A DNA stretch of 64,000 bases from Porodaedalea pini. Taxonomy: Eukaryota > Basidiomycota > Agaricomycetes > Hymenochaetales > Hymenochaetaceae. The DNA is taken from the NCBI GenBank assembly GCA_002794775.1, contig NBAY01000007.1:620001-684000 (forward strand), given 5' to 3'. Positions 11,601-23,298 of the stretch are shown piece after piece (the first letter of the stretch is position 1; each line of letters opens with the position of its first letter). The notes beneath the pieces were generated by a model. That model searched no databases and had not been told where the DNA came from. It saw only the letters and a program-made list of their open reading frames with translations. A program made the position numbers and the translations under genes.

Positions 11601-13836
11601 ATGGCCCCGCCCCCCAACGCGAAGCCACCGAGCCTTCATAAAGTCAAATCGCTCAGGTCCTGGGCAACATCAAGGACCCGACCAAGTGTGACGAGTGTAA
11701 ATACGAACTTCCTCATCACAGTCGCTCGTGTGTCTCTGGCGCGGCGAAGCTCTGCGAAAAATGCGGACGCGACTCGACATACAACCATAACTCCTCTGTA
11801 TGCGACTATGCAGCGGGTAACATCGCTAAATGGTCTCCCGACACTGCAGTGGATAATCATGCCGCCGCCCTTCGCAAGCAAGGAGACCTCCCTCCTACCC
11901 CCGATATCCCCTCTCAAACTTCTCTTAAATGATCGCCGTCCGAGGACGAACACCAAGGACATGATGCTCCCAGTAACCCGGCCACAATCGGCCAGATCCC
12001 TGATGACAAAGACGCTATGGACGCTGACGATGACCTGTATGTGGACACTCAACCTCCCCAAGTCGACACCGATCCCATTGATATCGATAACGAGGACCCG
12101 GAAATCGCCGAAGAAGTTAATAGAAAATCCCTTGAACTGGCGGAAGGATCGGTCCGTGACCTCCGTACCATCATTGCACAGGATCTCTGGAAGTCGGAGA
12201 CACCTTTCCATAACGACCCTGCTCGCATGGGCAGGTACATGGCCAGCATCGCGTCTTCCCTTTGTTTTTGGATTAACTGTTCTAACATGCTCGACAAGGA
12301 AACTCAGCATGAGAATTATGCTAACACAGCTATTAACAGTTTCCAGACCGCCTTTAAGATTCACTCACCCTACTGCAAAAACGTATTCGACAATATTTAT
12401 CGTAGTCCCCAGGATATCTGCAACGAGCATATCTCTGATGAACTCACTAACATGTCCCGCTCTATTTCATCTCTCGTATCTATGGTTTCATCCTTGTCTG
12501 AGAAAACTAATAAACTTGAAAAACAGGCGCAAAACACCCCTAAACCCAAAGTATCTTTTTTGGCTAACACTCCTGCAGACATAAAATATTTGCCAGAACC
12601 ACTCAGTGCTTGGTTTACTCACAACCCACGTTTCCTCCCTCCCCCCCAGTTGTTAAACAATGTGTGCCACCCCCCAAAGGCGGATGCACGGAATATGCCG
12701 CAGCCATGGCCAAAACCCGTATCCTGGGTTCGGGCTTTTGCATGGACACTCAAGGAACTATTCACGCACTCGATGGATACATGCACTCTGAGCATAACGC
12801 CCCACACCCAGGCATGACTACTACCATTTACCCTCCACCTATCCAATCTGTCGGTACTGACAACGACAGATACACTACAGTTACGTACGCCAAGGCCGCT
12901 CAGAAAAAGCCTAAGCAGGTCCCCACCAAAGTTACAAGAACCACTACCGACCACCCCAACGGAGAAGTTACCACCATGCCCATGAACTGCGCTAATGGCT
13001 CGGTCAATACCCGCATCCGCAACGTTAAACAGGTTTACTTTTCCCTCCTGGACAATCTTGCCGTTCGACCTTTACCCAATTCCATAAAAAACACTGTTCA
13101 TTCGGGCCTCAAGGGCTCTACTGATTTCAGACATCTCGTCGTTCTCAACGTCGAATATACTTCCAATGGCAACCTATGCATTTCCTTTACCAACATTCAT
13201 GCTGATTTTGATTCCACTTTTGCATCCCTTTCATCTCTTCTCAACCATGTTATCAATATTAACGGAGCAAGGGTTTTTACCCCTTCTCCACAGTTCAAAC
13301 TTGTTCTCCCGGCTGTGCCGGTCTTTGACAAAAACTCTAACATCCTCTACTCTGAAGGGGATCTAATGGAGGAATTGAAGTCTCTCCCCCAGTTCGCTGA
13401 TCAGAAGTTCCTATACCCTCCTCATTTTATGGTGTCCATTGAATGCCTTAACACTCTGGATTATTGCAATGTCTCCATTATCCTTAAAGACACTAACTGC
13501 CTTGTTTTTGACCACTTTTTCCTTCACAACAATCGCAGCATCCTGGTCTTTGGCGTCATTCGACGCCTCGAAGAGATGCGGGCCCGACCTACCATTTCTC
13601 AGTGTGACAATTGTCACTGCCTAGGTCACCCCTCCACCAAATGTTGCTCTGTGGCGCGATGCGCCATCTGCTCCGAGCCACATCAAACCGCTGTTCATGT
13701 CACTAGGTGCGCTCCTTGCACCACCTCCAACAATCTCGCATGCCAGCATTTCGCGCACTGCATCAACTGCCAAGGTGACCATAACACCAGGTCTTCCGCC
13801 TGTCCAGCCCGTCGAAACTACCGACTGCCTTTCTAA
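11601..13836 (+). pseudogene. LINE copy 2 ORF1 (frameshifted, one internal stop)
   Basis: This is homologous to ORF1 of copy 1. The N-terminal Cys cluster (KCDECKYELPHHSRSC, then CEKCGRD) is readable in a frame different from the ATG at 11601, so there is an indel near 11660. An in-frame TGA at about 11930 replaces an Arg codon of copy 1, consistent with CGA to TGA. A second frame change falls between about 12640 and 12690. From 12610 the frame runs open to TAA at 13834-13836 and includes the knuckles CDNCHCLGHPSTKC, CAICSEPH and CINCQGDH. The protein would have bound element RNA. Confidence 0.85.
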
Positions 13837-16800
13837 ATGATTACATCCCTTTCCATTCTTTCTTTGAACATTCGTCATTCCAAACCTACATCTGACCTTC
13901 TTTTCAAGTCCCTTTTCCAGTGTGGCAATTTATGCCCCGACATTATTTGTTTACAAGAAATCCCTACCATTTCCACAATCGTTCCTTCCAAATCATCTCC
14001 GACGGGAGATCCGCAATACGTTACCCGTAACGCGGACCCATTTGTTTGCATCCTCCCCCTTCTTCTCTTTCTATCAGACCTCACTGCGCAACTTTCATCC
14101 ATCTGCGCATCTCTCATCTTTTTAGCTACCACCCGCATTTATCTCGACCTGTAGGTCAAGTCACCATCAGTGTTGACCGCGGTCCTTCTTTACCACCCAT
14201 TTACATCTGGAACGTTTACAGTTCTCCATCCACCCATTCTTTCGAAAACCCTTTCCCTGAACCCCCGCCTACTGACACTCACGTTTTTGTTGGCGACTTT
14301 AACAGACATTCCATCCTTTGGTCCAACATTTTGCATTCCTGGAATTTCCCTTCTTCTGAACCTTTTTTACACTGGCTTGACCAATCTTCCTTAACGGTCG
14401 CCAACCCCCCAATACACCTACCTTTTTCTACCCCAGGGCTCTTCTACCTTAGACCTCGTTATCAGCTCCCCTGATATCTCCCCTTTTCTTGTCCAATCCC
14501 TCCTCATTGGTGATTCTTCTTTTGAATTTCACTCAGACCATCTCCCCTGTTATTCCGCATACCAATTACATTCACTCCCCCACCAGCTACCAACCCCCTT
14601 CGCTTGGTCCGTAAACCTGACATTCCTGCCTTGATCACAGACTTCTGCGACTCGCACCTTTTTTCATTCGACACTTCCAACATTTCCCTCCCTGCTCATT
14701 TAGATTCTAAGTTACAATCCTTTTACGATGTCTTTTCTTCTTTCGTGACCCGCTTTCTGCAAAAGCACAAACCCCGGACATATTTCGGGCCCCACTCATG
14801 GTGGACCGAGCAGTGCAATCGTGACTATCAGGCGCATCACCAAAATCCGTCACCAGACAACCTCGCCCGGCTCAACAAAACCCTAGCCGCAGCCAAATCC
14901 TCTTTCTTCAGCAACTTACGACATCGATCTGACCATTTGTCAATCTGGAAACACCAACACCTCAGCTCGGCACACCGCCGCCACCCCATCGGCGCCTTGA
15001 AACTTCCCTCCAGAAGTTACACCCTTAATGAGAGCGAAAAGTCTGATCTTTTCCGCTCTACATTTTTTCCTGCGCTACCACCTGGCTATCACGACCAGCA
15101 CTCACTCCCACCTCTCACCGACATCGAGCCAGTCTCTGTCGATGAAATGCTCCGCGCCCTAAAGGGCACGGACGACTCAACCACCCCAGGCGACAATTCT
15201 TTCACTTTCCTTCATCTTAAACTTTTTATTGAATTCGAACCCCTATTCTTTTCTCAAATATTCTCACTCTGCCTTTCTTTCGGTTATTTTCCTCTCTCAT
15301 TCAAACATTCTATCATTACATTCATTCCCAAACCGAAACACACCAATTTTTCGCTCCCTCGCTCTTTTCGCCCTATTGCCCTTGTGGATACAATGGGCAA
15401 ACTATTCGAACACATTCTTTTCAACCATCTCCAAACCATTTTCGAACAACGCTCCTTATTCCCTCTTCTCAACATGGCTGCCAGAAAGCGCTATCTGTGC
15501 TCACCGCATGCTACAAACTTTTGCATTTAAACAACCATAATCCATTCATTTCCTCACCCATCTCCCATGACCCCGAGCTGGGCCCTTATGAACCCCCCCC
15601 GTCGCCGGTGGCTGACATCTGTCGTCACCATTGATATACAAGGTTTTTTCAATAACATTTCTCATCCTTTACTTATTGACCGTTTAACCCGGTCGAACGT
15701 CCACCCCAATCTCATCAATTGTGTTTCCCATTGGATGCGCAATTGTCCCATTTCCTTACATTTCAACCAATATTTCTCTAATATTTTCACCAAGCCCAAC
15801 AGAGGTGTTCCTCAAGGGTCCCCTCTTTCTCCCTTATTTCTATCTTCGCAGCTGCTCCAGCTATTGACGCTTATTACAAATGTTTCCCTTACAATCGTCC
15901 ACTCCTTGCTTATATAGATGATCATCTTCTTTCAGCATGCTCCTTGAGCATGCGCACCAACCTTATTCGTCTACAAAATCAATTTCTCTTTCTTTCTCTT
16001 CAATTTTTGCAACTGGGACTCTCCATCGACCCAGACTCTATTGAACTTATTCATTTCACTCCCAACTTTACCAACCAATCTGCCTCTTTTCCAACTCAAC
16101 CAGACCGTCAACCTTCCCTTATTTTATCCCCTTACCAAACTATCCCTCCCCGGTCATATATTACATGGCTGGGCATTATTTTCCATCATCATCTCATCCC
16201 TCACCTACACCTTCACGCTCGTGCCAATAAGGCTTTATCCACTCTTTCTCAACGTTCCTTCCTATTTCATCGTTCTCATGGCGCGTACCTCGAACATGCC
16301 CGCCTCCTATACTTCAATCTTATTCGTTCTGTTGCCACTTATGGCACTCAACTTTTTCCAGACTCTCCTGCCACTGCTTCTATTTTATCACAGGTGCAGC
16401 ATCGCGCCCTTTCTCTCATTCTTTCTTACAACGTCCACAAAGACGCAGCAGGTTCCCTGCTTTCTATTCCTCCCATCGATCTTTTCGTTCAATACCAAGC
16501 TAAACACTTTATCACCTCTTATGTATTGTCGTTTCGCACTTCTCTTCCCCCTTCAGCGGGCATCTGCAATTCACTTCCATCAAACATTACAATTCCTAAC
16601 ATTTCTCTTTACCCTATTATCCCACCCATTCATTCACGCCTTTCTCTTGTTCCAATTACTTCTCACAAACACAGCTCCTTTGTCAAACAATCTTTTCTTC
16701 GGCTTTTCAACCACCCCCCCCCCCTTTTCAATACTTTCTATTTACAGATGGCTCTGTCATTGAACAGGACGACACACCCACTGGTGGGCACGGATATTCC

Positions 16801-17502
16801 ATCATGCATAATCGACACGAAATCGCATCCTTTGCTTCAGACACTCACATCCAAAGCAATATCCTCTACGAAGAGCAACAAGCTCTTATCGCTGGCTTAT
16901 CACGTTACTCATCTCTGTTAACGCATTGCGCCCACCCAATCCACCTTCACGTTATTACAGACTCAGCCAACTGCGCGCGTCTTATCTTCTCAGAGGACCC
17001 CCTTCACACAGCCTTTATCACAGCTGTTCGCAGACTCTGTGGTATATTTCTTGCCACTCATCACGAGGCATCCACAATCTCAATACAATGGGTACCTTCC
17101 CATATGGGATTACCTGGCAATTCACGAGCAGATCAGCTCGCAGCCCAAGCTTCGCGTGCTCAACGCAAAAGCCTCGCACCCAATACTCTACCCAATTTAC
17201 ACGTGCAATTTTCGTCTGACCTACTAGCCAAATGGCAGAACCGTGTTCTAAACCTCCGACATCATCGCAGTGTTTCTACCGCACCATTTATCCTCTACCC
17301 TCGTCGCCAGCTATGCCCATTCCTGCAACTAAACCCTGAGAAGCGCATCCCCTGCAACCTCCAGTTGAGAGCGGTCGGGATCCTCCTAAATACACATGAT
17401 ATGCATGATCGAAACTTGCCACGCCGGTGCCCAGACCCGCTCTGTATCAAACATGACATCCATCATCTTCTTAACGTATGCCCCTTCTTTTCGCAATTCT
17501 GA
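13837..17502 (+). pseudogene. LINE copy 2 ORF2 (APE-RT-RNase H, several frameshifts)
   Basis: It starts ATG directly after the ORF1 stop (TAAATG), reading SILSLNIRHSK and LQEIPTI. VFVGDFNRHS marks the endonuclease (about 14287), FRPIALVD and TIDIQGFFNNI the RT, GVPQGSPLSP motif B (about 15802-15830) and a YIDDH motif C (about 15914). The RNase H domain has FTDGS (about 16740), ITDSANCARL and GNSRADQLAAQ. The C-terminus has a Cys/His knuckle, RCPDPLC followed by HHLLNVCPFF. Frame changes occur at about 14150, 14480, 15500, 15880 and 16780, so no full enzyme can be made. Copy 1 is the intact reference. Confidence 0.87.
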
Positions 17503-17817
17503 CGTCAACTTTTTCAGAAACCACAACTCCCTTTATCATTCTCGAACTGGTTCACCCCGTCTAACTTCATGTTGCTGTTACAATTTGCATATTTCTCCTT
17601 CCGTCGCCCACCTGACGCTATGCCCTATTATTCAGACCTTCCACCAGAACCTCATATAATGTACACCCTTAGTCTCACTTAACATTTCTTTCTTTTCTCA
17701 TACGCACACATGTATTTAGCCACCACGTCCATCTTTTTCTTCCTTTCTTTCCCTTCTCCCCTTCTTTCCTTTGTCCCCTTCGTAGCGCAGGTAGTGCAGA
17801 GCAGTGCAATATTACAA

Positions 17818-17829
17818 ATGTATCTTCAC
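17818..17829. repeat. target-site duplication, right copy (LINE copy 2)
   Basis: Exact repeat of 11520-11531 (ATGTATCTTCAC). Confidence 0.9.
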
Positions 17830-17883
17830 GTGATGTTAACAAGAATAACTTTACCTTCGATTTGCCTCCCTCAAACAGCTACC

Positions 17884-18892
17884 ATGTCCGTCCCTTCCCC
17901 AGACTCTCCCTCCAAGCCAAAGGTAGAATATGTCATTTTTGATATGGATGGTAGAATCTCTTCTAAATGAGTAGGTGACTCGATAGCCTGGCTAAGCTTG
18001 TACAAACTTTTTAACAGGTTTGCTCATCGATTCAGAGCGCATATACACAGATGTAACGAGTAAGTACTCAAGCATCACATTTCATCAGACAATTCTCAAA
18101 TTTCTAGCGTGCAGACGATATTCTTGGGAAGTTTGGGAAGAAGATGACATGGGATATAAAGGCTGGGTTAATGGGAAAACGTCAGTTCCGGCTGAGTTGC
18201 TCGCGATCGACTGGAGTATCTCACTTTAATCTCATGATCAGCCGAGCGCCAAGCAGCAGAACATCTCCTATCATTCTTTCCAGAAATTCCACTCACCATC
18301 GATGATTATCTGCGCGAGCGCGATGTGCAGCAGAATCTGCTCTGGCCACACGTGCAACCGCTCCCAGGCGCAGTGCGCCTTGTGCGGCACCTACATGCGC
18401 ATAACATCCCCATCGCCCTCGCGAGTGGGTCGAGACGCGCCAACTTCGAGATGAAATCTGGTCACCTTGGACATATGTTCGGGTGCTTCGAAGGTCGCGT
18501 CATGTGTGGCGATGATGTACGGATACCGAAGGGGAGAGGGAAGCCGTGCCCAGATATATTCTTACTTGCTGCGCGCGAGCTGCTAGATCTGCCCGTTGGG
18601 ACGGCGGAAGGCGACGATGCGACGGAGCAGGAAAAGGAGATTAGGTCGAAGGGACTTGTTTTCGAGGATGCGATCCCTGGGGTGCAAGCGGGAAAGCGGG
18701 CAGGGATGAGTGGTAAGTCTCTTATATCTTCTGCATCTTAGCTGCTAATTTGCATTAGTTGCATGGGTGGCCGATGCCAATCTTCTCCAAGTTGAGTACT
18801 CTGGCATTCATAAAGCCGATGAGGTCCTTCGCTCTCTGGAGGACTTTGATCTGACTAAATGGGGACTACCTCCATTCACTTTGGACTCATAG
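17884..18892 (+). CDS. HAD-superfamily phosphatase, HDHD1/pseudouridine-5'-phosphatase-like
   Basis: Exons 17884-17950, 18018-18059, 18115-18180, 18242-18712 and 18759-18892 give 780 nt (259 residues plus stop), with GT..AG borders throughout. HAD motif I is FDMDG (Asp20 nucleophile, Asp22), motif II lies in ALASGSR, the Lys is in IPKGRGKPCPDIF, and motif IV is VFEDAIPGVQAG. The cap region reads ILGKFGKKMTWDIKAGLMGK, as in the animal HDHD1/GS1 family. The expected reaction is dephosphorylation of a small phosphorylated nucleoside or sugar; the substrate is not set by sequence. This is the only complete copy. Exons 4-5 were carried into the downstream tandem units as decayed fragments. Its promoter was split from the glutaredoxin gene by LINE copy 2. 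Confidence 0.92.
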
Positions 18893-19104
18893 AATTTACC
18901 CGATGCATTTGTACACGGAATCCGTTAATTATGTTCGTGATACCGAGGAAATGTCTCACCAGTCGGTCTCCACTTGTTGATTGCAGGTTCGTTTGAACCT
19001 GTTCCCCAATCCTGGGTTCTCGGACGAGAACATGCGAGTGGCTGCAGTTCACTGGCGTTACCCATTACAAACATTAATGATACAGCGCACGATCATTCGA
19101 AATA
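18893..19104. other. intergenic stretch between convergent HAD and WD40/membrane genes
   Basis: Short 3' flank shared by both genes. It is duplicated, with differences, at about 27484-27694 and 35907-36092. No gene was seen. Confidence 0.5.
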
Positions 19105-22100
19105 TCATGAAATTACAGGTGGAGGAAGCGTCAAAAATTTACCCATCGAGACACTCGGATCCTCGAAGCGTCCCTTTCGCCGATCGTGAAGCCTGAAATT
19201 CTGCACCGAATCTGAACTGTCAAGTGCTTTGTCGGACTGGACAGACCAAATCTTCACAGAACCATCCTCGTCGCCGAAAGCGAACATATATGGCGCTGAG
19301 CTGAAGTTCCGTCTGACCGCAAAGCTCGTGAGATTCTGTGCAACGGCCTCTGCGGTCGGTGTCGTAAATATATGCAGTGCTGAATAGAAGTGACTGCCTG
19401 GCAAGCGATAGAGAGCTACAACCTCACCTAGAATAGGCTCTTATAAGCACAAGATACTACATAGGCAAACCGGACGCACCGGCTGAATAACCAATAATTA
19501 TCTTGTCGTCTTTGCCATGGATGATGACAGCTTCTTCGGGCTTTGACAACACGTTATCCCTGTAAGTTTGGCCCCAAAGATCATCCTGGTTAACAAAGTT
19601 TAGGCAGAGATTATTGCAGACGAGCGGTTTAACTATTTGTACTCCGAACTTGATCTTCATTTAGAGACGATTCACATGTATAACTTGGGAAGACTCACTT
19701 CGCTGCCGTGGAGTAGGATTGTTCCAGACACTTGAGAGATGATCAAAGATGTATGGCCAGGGAAAAGGGAAAGCTCTCTTTAAAACACGTGTTTGACTTT
19801 AGCAAACTGCGGGCGTATATATACAGAAAACAGACCTTTCAATGGAGTTGTAATCCGTATTGAAAACTGAATTCATGGGTGTGAAATATGAGCTGAAGAA
19901 AAGACACCACCTGAGCTTCAAGAAGTTATACCTAACAAACGGGTCTCCCGTCCCCATCCGCCTGGTGCATCCGCAAGGCATAAAAGATACTGTTTGCGAA
20001 AGAATGCTGTATCAGCTATACGATCAATTGCGCGCATCCTGGAAAGATCGTATGTTCGGATTTCCTATATCTAGAAGTAAGTTTAAGACTCAAGATGATG
20101 TCGCCGGAGATACCTTGCAATTACTATCCTGATAAGCACTATGTTAAAGAGCGTTTGGATTGAGAAACAAAATGCGCTCACAATTACTTTGACCGAAGTG
20201 TTGATTGCACAGGAAAAACCTGTGGATTTCTCAGTACCCTGCTCCCTTCTTCCTCAAGTATGCATACCTTCAACTCCAGCGTCCTCCGTGGTGACCCACC
20301 TCACAGATGCAACGATTTGGTCAAGGTGAGCCGTCAAGTGCTCATGAGGATTATTCTGAAAAAGAATGAGCAATTGTGGCTTTTCACAATGGAAAGGTAA
20401 CACCCACCTTCCGATCAACATTCCACACGGTAACTCTCTTGGATGATCTCACCAGGAGCTCCAATGGTAAGTAGTCTTTGTCTTTGGTTGGATTCCTGAG
20501 TAGCCATAATGAGTGACAAGTGTATGAACATGAACATGCATTCACCATGCAATCTGCTTCACCGGGTCTCCATCCGGAACTTTAATGGTGCAGATGACGA
20601 CGAAAGAGTCATCCTGTGCTTCCGAGATTAAACTAAGTGAATAAAATAGCAAACTTATGCTTACCACATCGTAGATCGTCACCGTGTCTGAGCTAAAACG
20701 AAGTTGAGGCAAACATTCTCGCAAGGATAGACGATACGTACAAACCAGAAGCCAAAAGATCGCCGTTAGGGGAGAATTGGAGCAGAGGTTCGAACGGTCT
20801 GTACTTGGGCTCGGGCTAATGACAGTTCAGAAATGGGACCTGATAATTAAGGCCGACTCACTACTTCTTCAGACTTATTAGCTGATTCCTCTGTACTTGG
20901 ATTGTTTTCTGGCGGAGTCGGAGTCGCTTCGAGAACAGCAAGCGTATTTCCTGGTTCAGCAGCCTCTGGTATATGATATGCCTCATCTGTCTGTTCCGAG
21001 AGTAGCTGTGGAGGGGTTTCGGAGTCCACGGCAGCGGGAGGATCGACGGCTGCAGTTTGACCTTGAATACAAACAACGGTTATGTCAGAATCAGCTGTAT
21101 TTAGATTCTCAATAGACTGTACTCACCTGATTCAATATCGACACTAGCCCTCTCATCAGCCTTCGTAGTTTGTGTAATCCTGCGTCTTTGGATTGTGAAC
21201 GACGTGTACGACTTTACTAATCTACGTTTTACTCGAGAGCCGTAGGTTCTGATCTTATCTGCATTTGCCTTGGCAGCTCTTCTCATTGGAATAAAATATC
21301 CATCCCTTGCTTTAACCCAACTCTCTGAATGTCTCGCCTTCCACTGCTCAAGAAGGAACCATGCAGAAAAGATAAAGATGGCATATGCATGAAGTCCTGC
21401 AAAGACGGTAGGGACAGCAGCAGAAGCTAACCCTCCCTAATTCACGTATATAATCAGTCTATGCGACAGAAAAGCACGAGTCCTATTACCTACCTGCTGA
21501 TCCGCGACTTGGAATGCAAGAAGGCATAGTCCAATCGAAAAGGTCATCACCGCAGTTATCAGTGCATACATTGGCCCATTCCGAAGCCATGCATTAGCTA
21601 AGGATGATAGTGACAGGTCTGGTTGGCGACTGCAAATCTAATTAATACGTGTGCGATTGAAGTCATCGAAGCTTACACCGATGATTGGCGCCACGTCATG
21701 ACAAGAAGACTATAAACTGCGGATGCCGTGCTGAAGACAAGTGAGATGAACCACAGTGTATTCGTGACTGTTGCCAAGGGAGAGACGGAGCCATTGGCAG
21801 TTATCTGCAGCGTCGTCGCGGTAACGCTAGATAAGAACGTAGCGACCGTGGTCAGATTTAGGTAGCGCTGACTCGAGAACTCTTGTGTCTGTCGAATTGT
21901 GGCTATTTCTTTCATTGACGTTAGTCTAAGTACGCATATGCAAAATCGGAAGAGGTCAAGCACACCCTTTTCAGCGATGTTCGTGAGTTCCTGGAGAAAG
22001 TCTTTGAAATCCAAAGCCAGAGGCTCAAACACATATTCCAGATAGTCATCCACACGACAATGGCGCACCGAACCTTTGTAAGACATGATAAGTGCAGCTG

Positions 22101-23298
22101 CATATCAAATGAGTCTGACGGTTTTTACTTACCATATTCAACATCAAGCTTCACCGCAGTGGTCTAGATGTCTCGCTCAGATTCTTATCTTATAGCGGAA
22201 ATGAGATTGATCCAGACCTCTAGCTGCCTCTTAATCCTCTCAAGCTTGTCAAAAAACGCGGTATTGAATACACCAAGTTCCTTAAAAGCCTTCATCACTT
22301 CTGAGGCAGCCTCACTGGAAGCGTTGAGCGCTCGCACGCAGTCGGAGGGAACTGAATTACATGTTATGAAGTTTATCCTGGAGAGTTCTGTCTTCTTACA
22401 CGAGTAGGGAATTTTATCCGATCCTAGGAAAGAATCCCTTAGCACCAATGAAATTAGTGTGCCACTGATGGTTATTGCATGTGAGTTGTCTTACTTTATT
22501 TGAAAGATTGTGTTATGCATCACTTCTAAAGCTTTTGCCGTGCGACCACCACCGCCGAGGGCATTGAGCGCACTTCGGATTTGAAATGTCTATGGAAAGG
22601 GCTTCGTTCGTATGGAAATATTTACGTGAAAACGCCGCCTTACAAGTTGACCGTGATTCTCGCACAATCTGTTCAATACCATCAGTCACGGATCACATCT
22701 GCGAAACAAAGACAGAGAACCCACTTGATGAAATGAGGGATGTTCTTTACTTCATTGCCGACCTCCATCTTTTCATTCTCCTTGGTTCCTTGATTATGCA
22801 GTGGCCGTGACAATCTCCCGTGAGCACCTGACAGTTAAGCAATTAGTTAAAAACAATGAATTGCCATATTTTCCAGGATGTACCTGTTTCTTTAGTGTCC
22901 TTTTTGCCCTCTGAGATGACACATTGAGTGATATAACAAACAGGTCCGCGCGAGTATTTACTTGCCAGCTTCATAGTTAGAATCAGTATCTTCGATTGCA
23001 ACTGCTTCAAATCCTGTTTCTGCCAATTTGAGCTCCATTTAGAACGTAGAAGAGATAGTGAGCTCACCATCGTCGTCTACAAAGTCGCCCTTCTCATCGA
23101 CGATGTCCGCCAAAACATGCAAGAGCTTGTGAAGAAACTTTTTCTGGCTAATAGTTATTCTTCCGGAATCTTTGATCCTCTCAGAAGGGGCTCTCCGAGA
23201 TTCACGACCTATTACAATTGTTGAGAGGTTCAGCAAACGAGGCCGGTAGAAAGAAAAAAAAGGAACGACTTACTGCGTCGACCTCGCGATACAGTCAT
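19105..23298 (-). CDS. four-TM, WD40-repeat protein, copy A (function unknown)
   Basis: The start is MTVSRGRR at 23298, with a 25-nt first exon spliced to SRESRRAPSERIKDSGRITI. Many short exons follow. A helical N-terminal part includes SQKKFLHKLLHVLADIVDEK and SEVMKAFKELGVFNTAFF (about 22290). Exons at 22086-21673 and about 21620-21240 encode four hydrophobic segments (TVATFLSSVTATTLQI, LWFISLVFSTASAVYSLLVM, YALITAVMTFSIGLCLLAF, FAGLHAYAIFIFSAWFLL). A Pro/Glu-rich linker follows (about 21029-20847). The C-terminal part has WD-like strands: LLQFSPNGDLLAS, TVTIYDV and FGDEDGSVKIWSV, ending at 19105. I know no named function; similar membrane/WD40 mosaics occur in Agaricomycetes. Some exon borders are unresolved, so intactness is likely but unproven. 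Three copies lie in tandem. Confidence 0.7.

Larger units (their letters stand above)
11532..17817 (+). mobile_element. Tad1-like LINE, copy 2, full length but decayed
   Basis: This 6286-bp element lies between perfect 12-bp duplications. It begins in a 5' leader homologous to copy 1, carries ORF1 and ORF2 in the same order, and ends without a long poly-A (last bases about ATTACAA). It is oriented opposite to copy 1, so the two 5' ends face each other across 5.8 kb. Several frameshifts and stops make it non-autonomous. The RNase H and C-terminal Cys/His segments remain readable. Confidence 0.92.
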
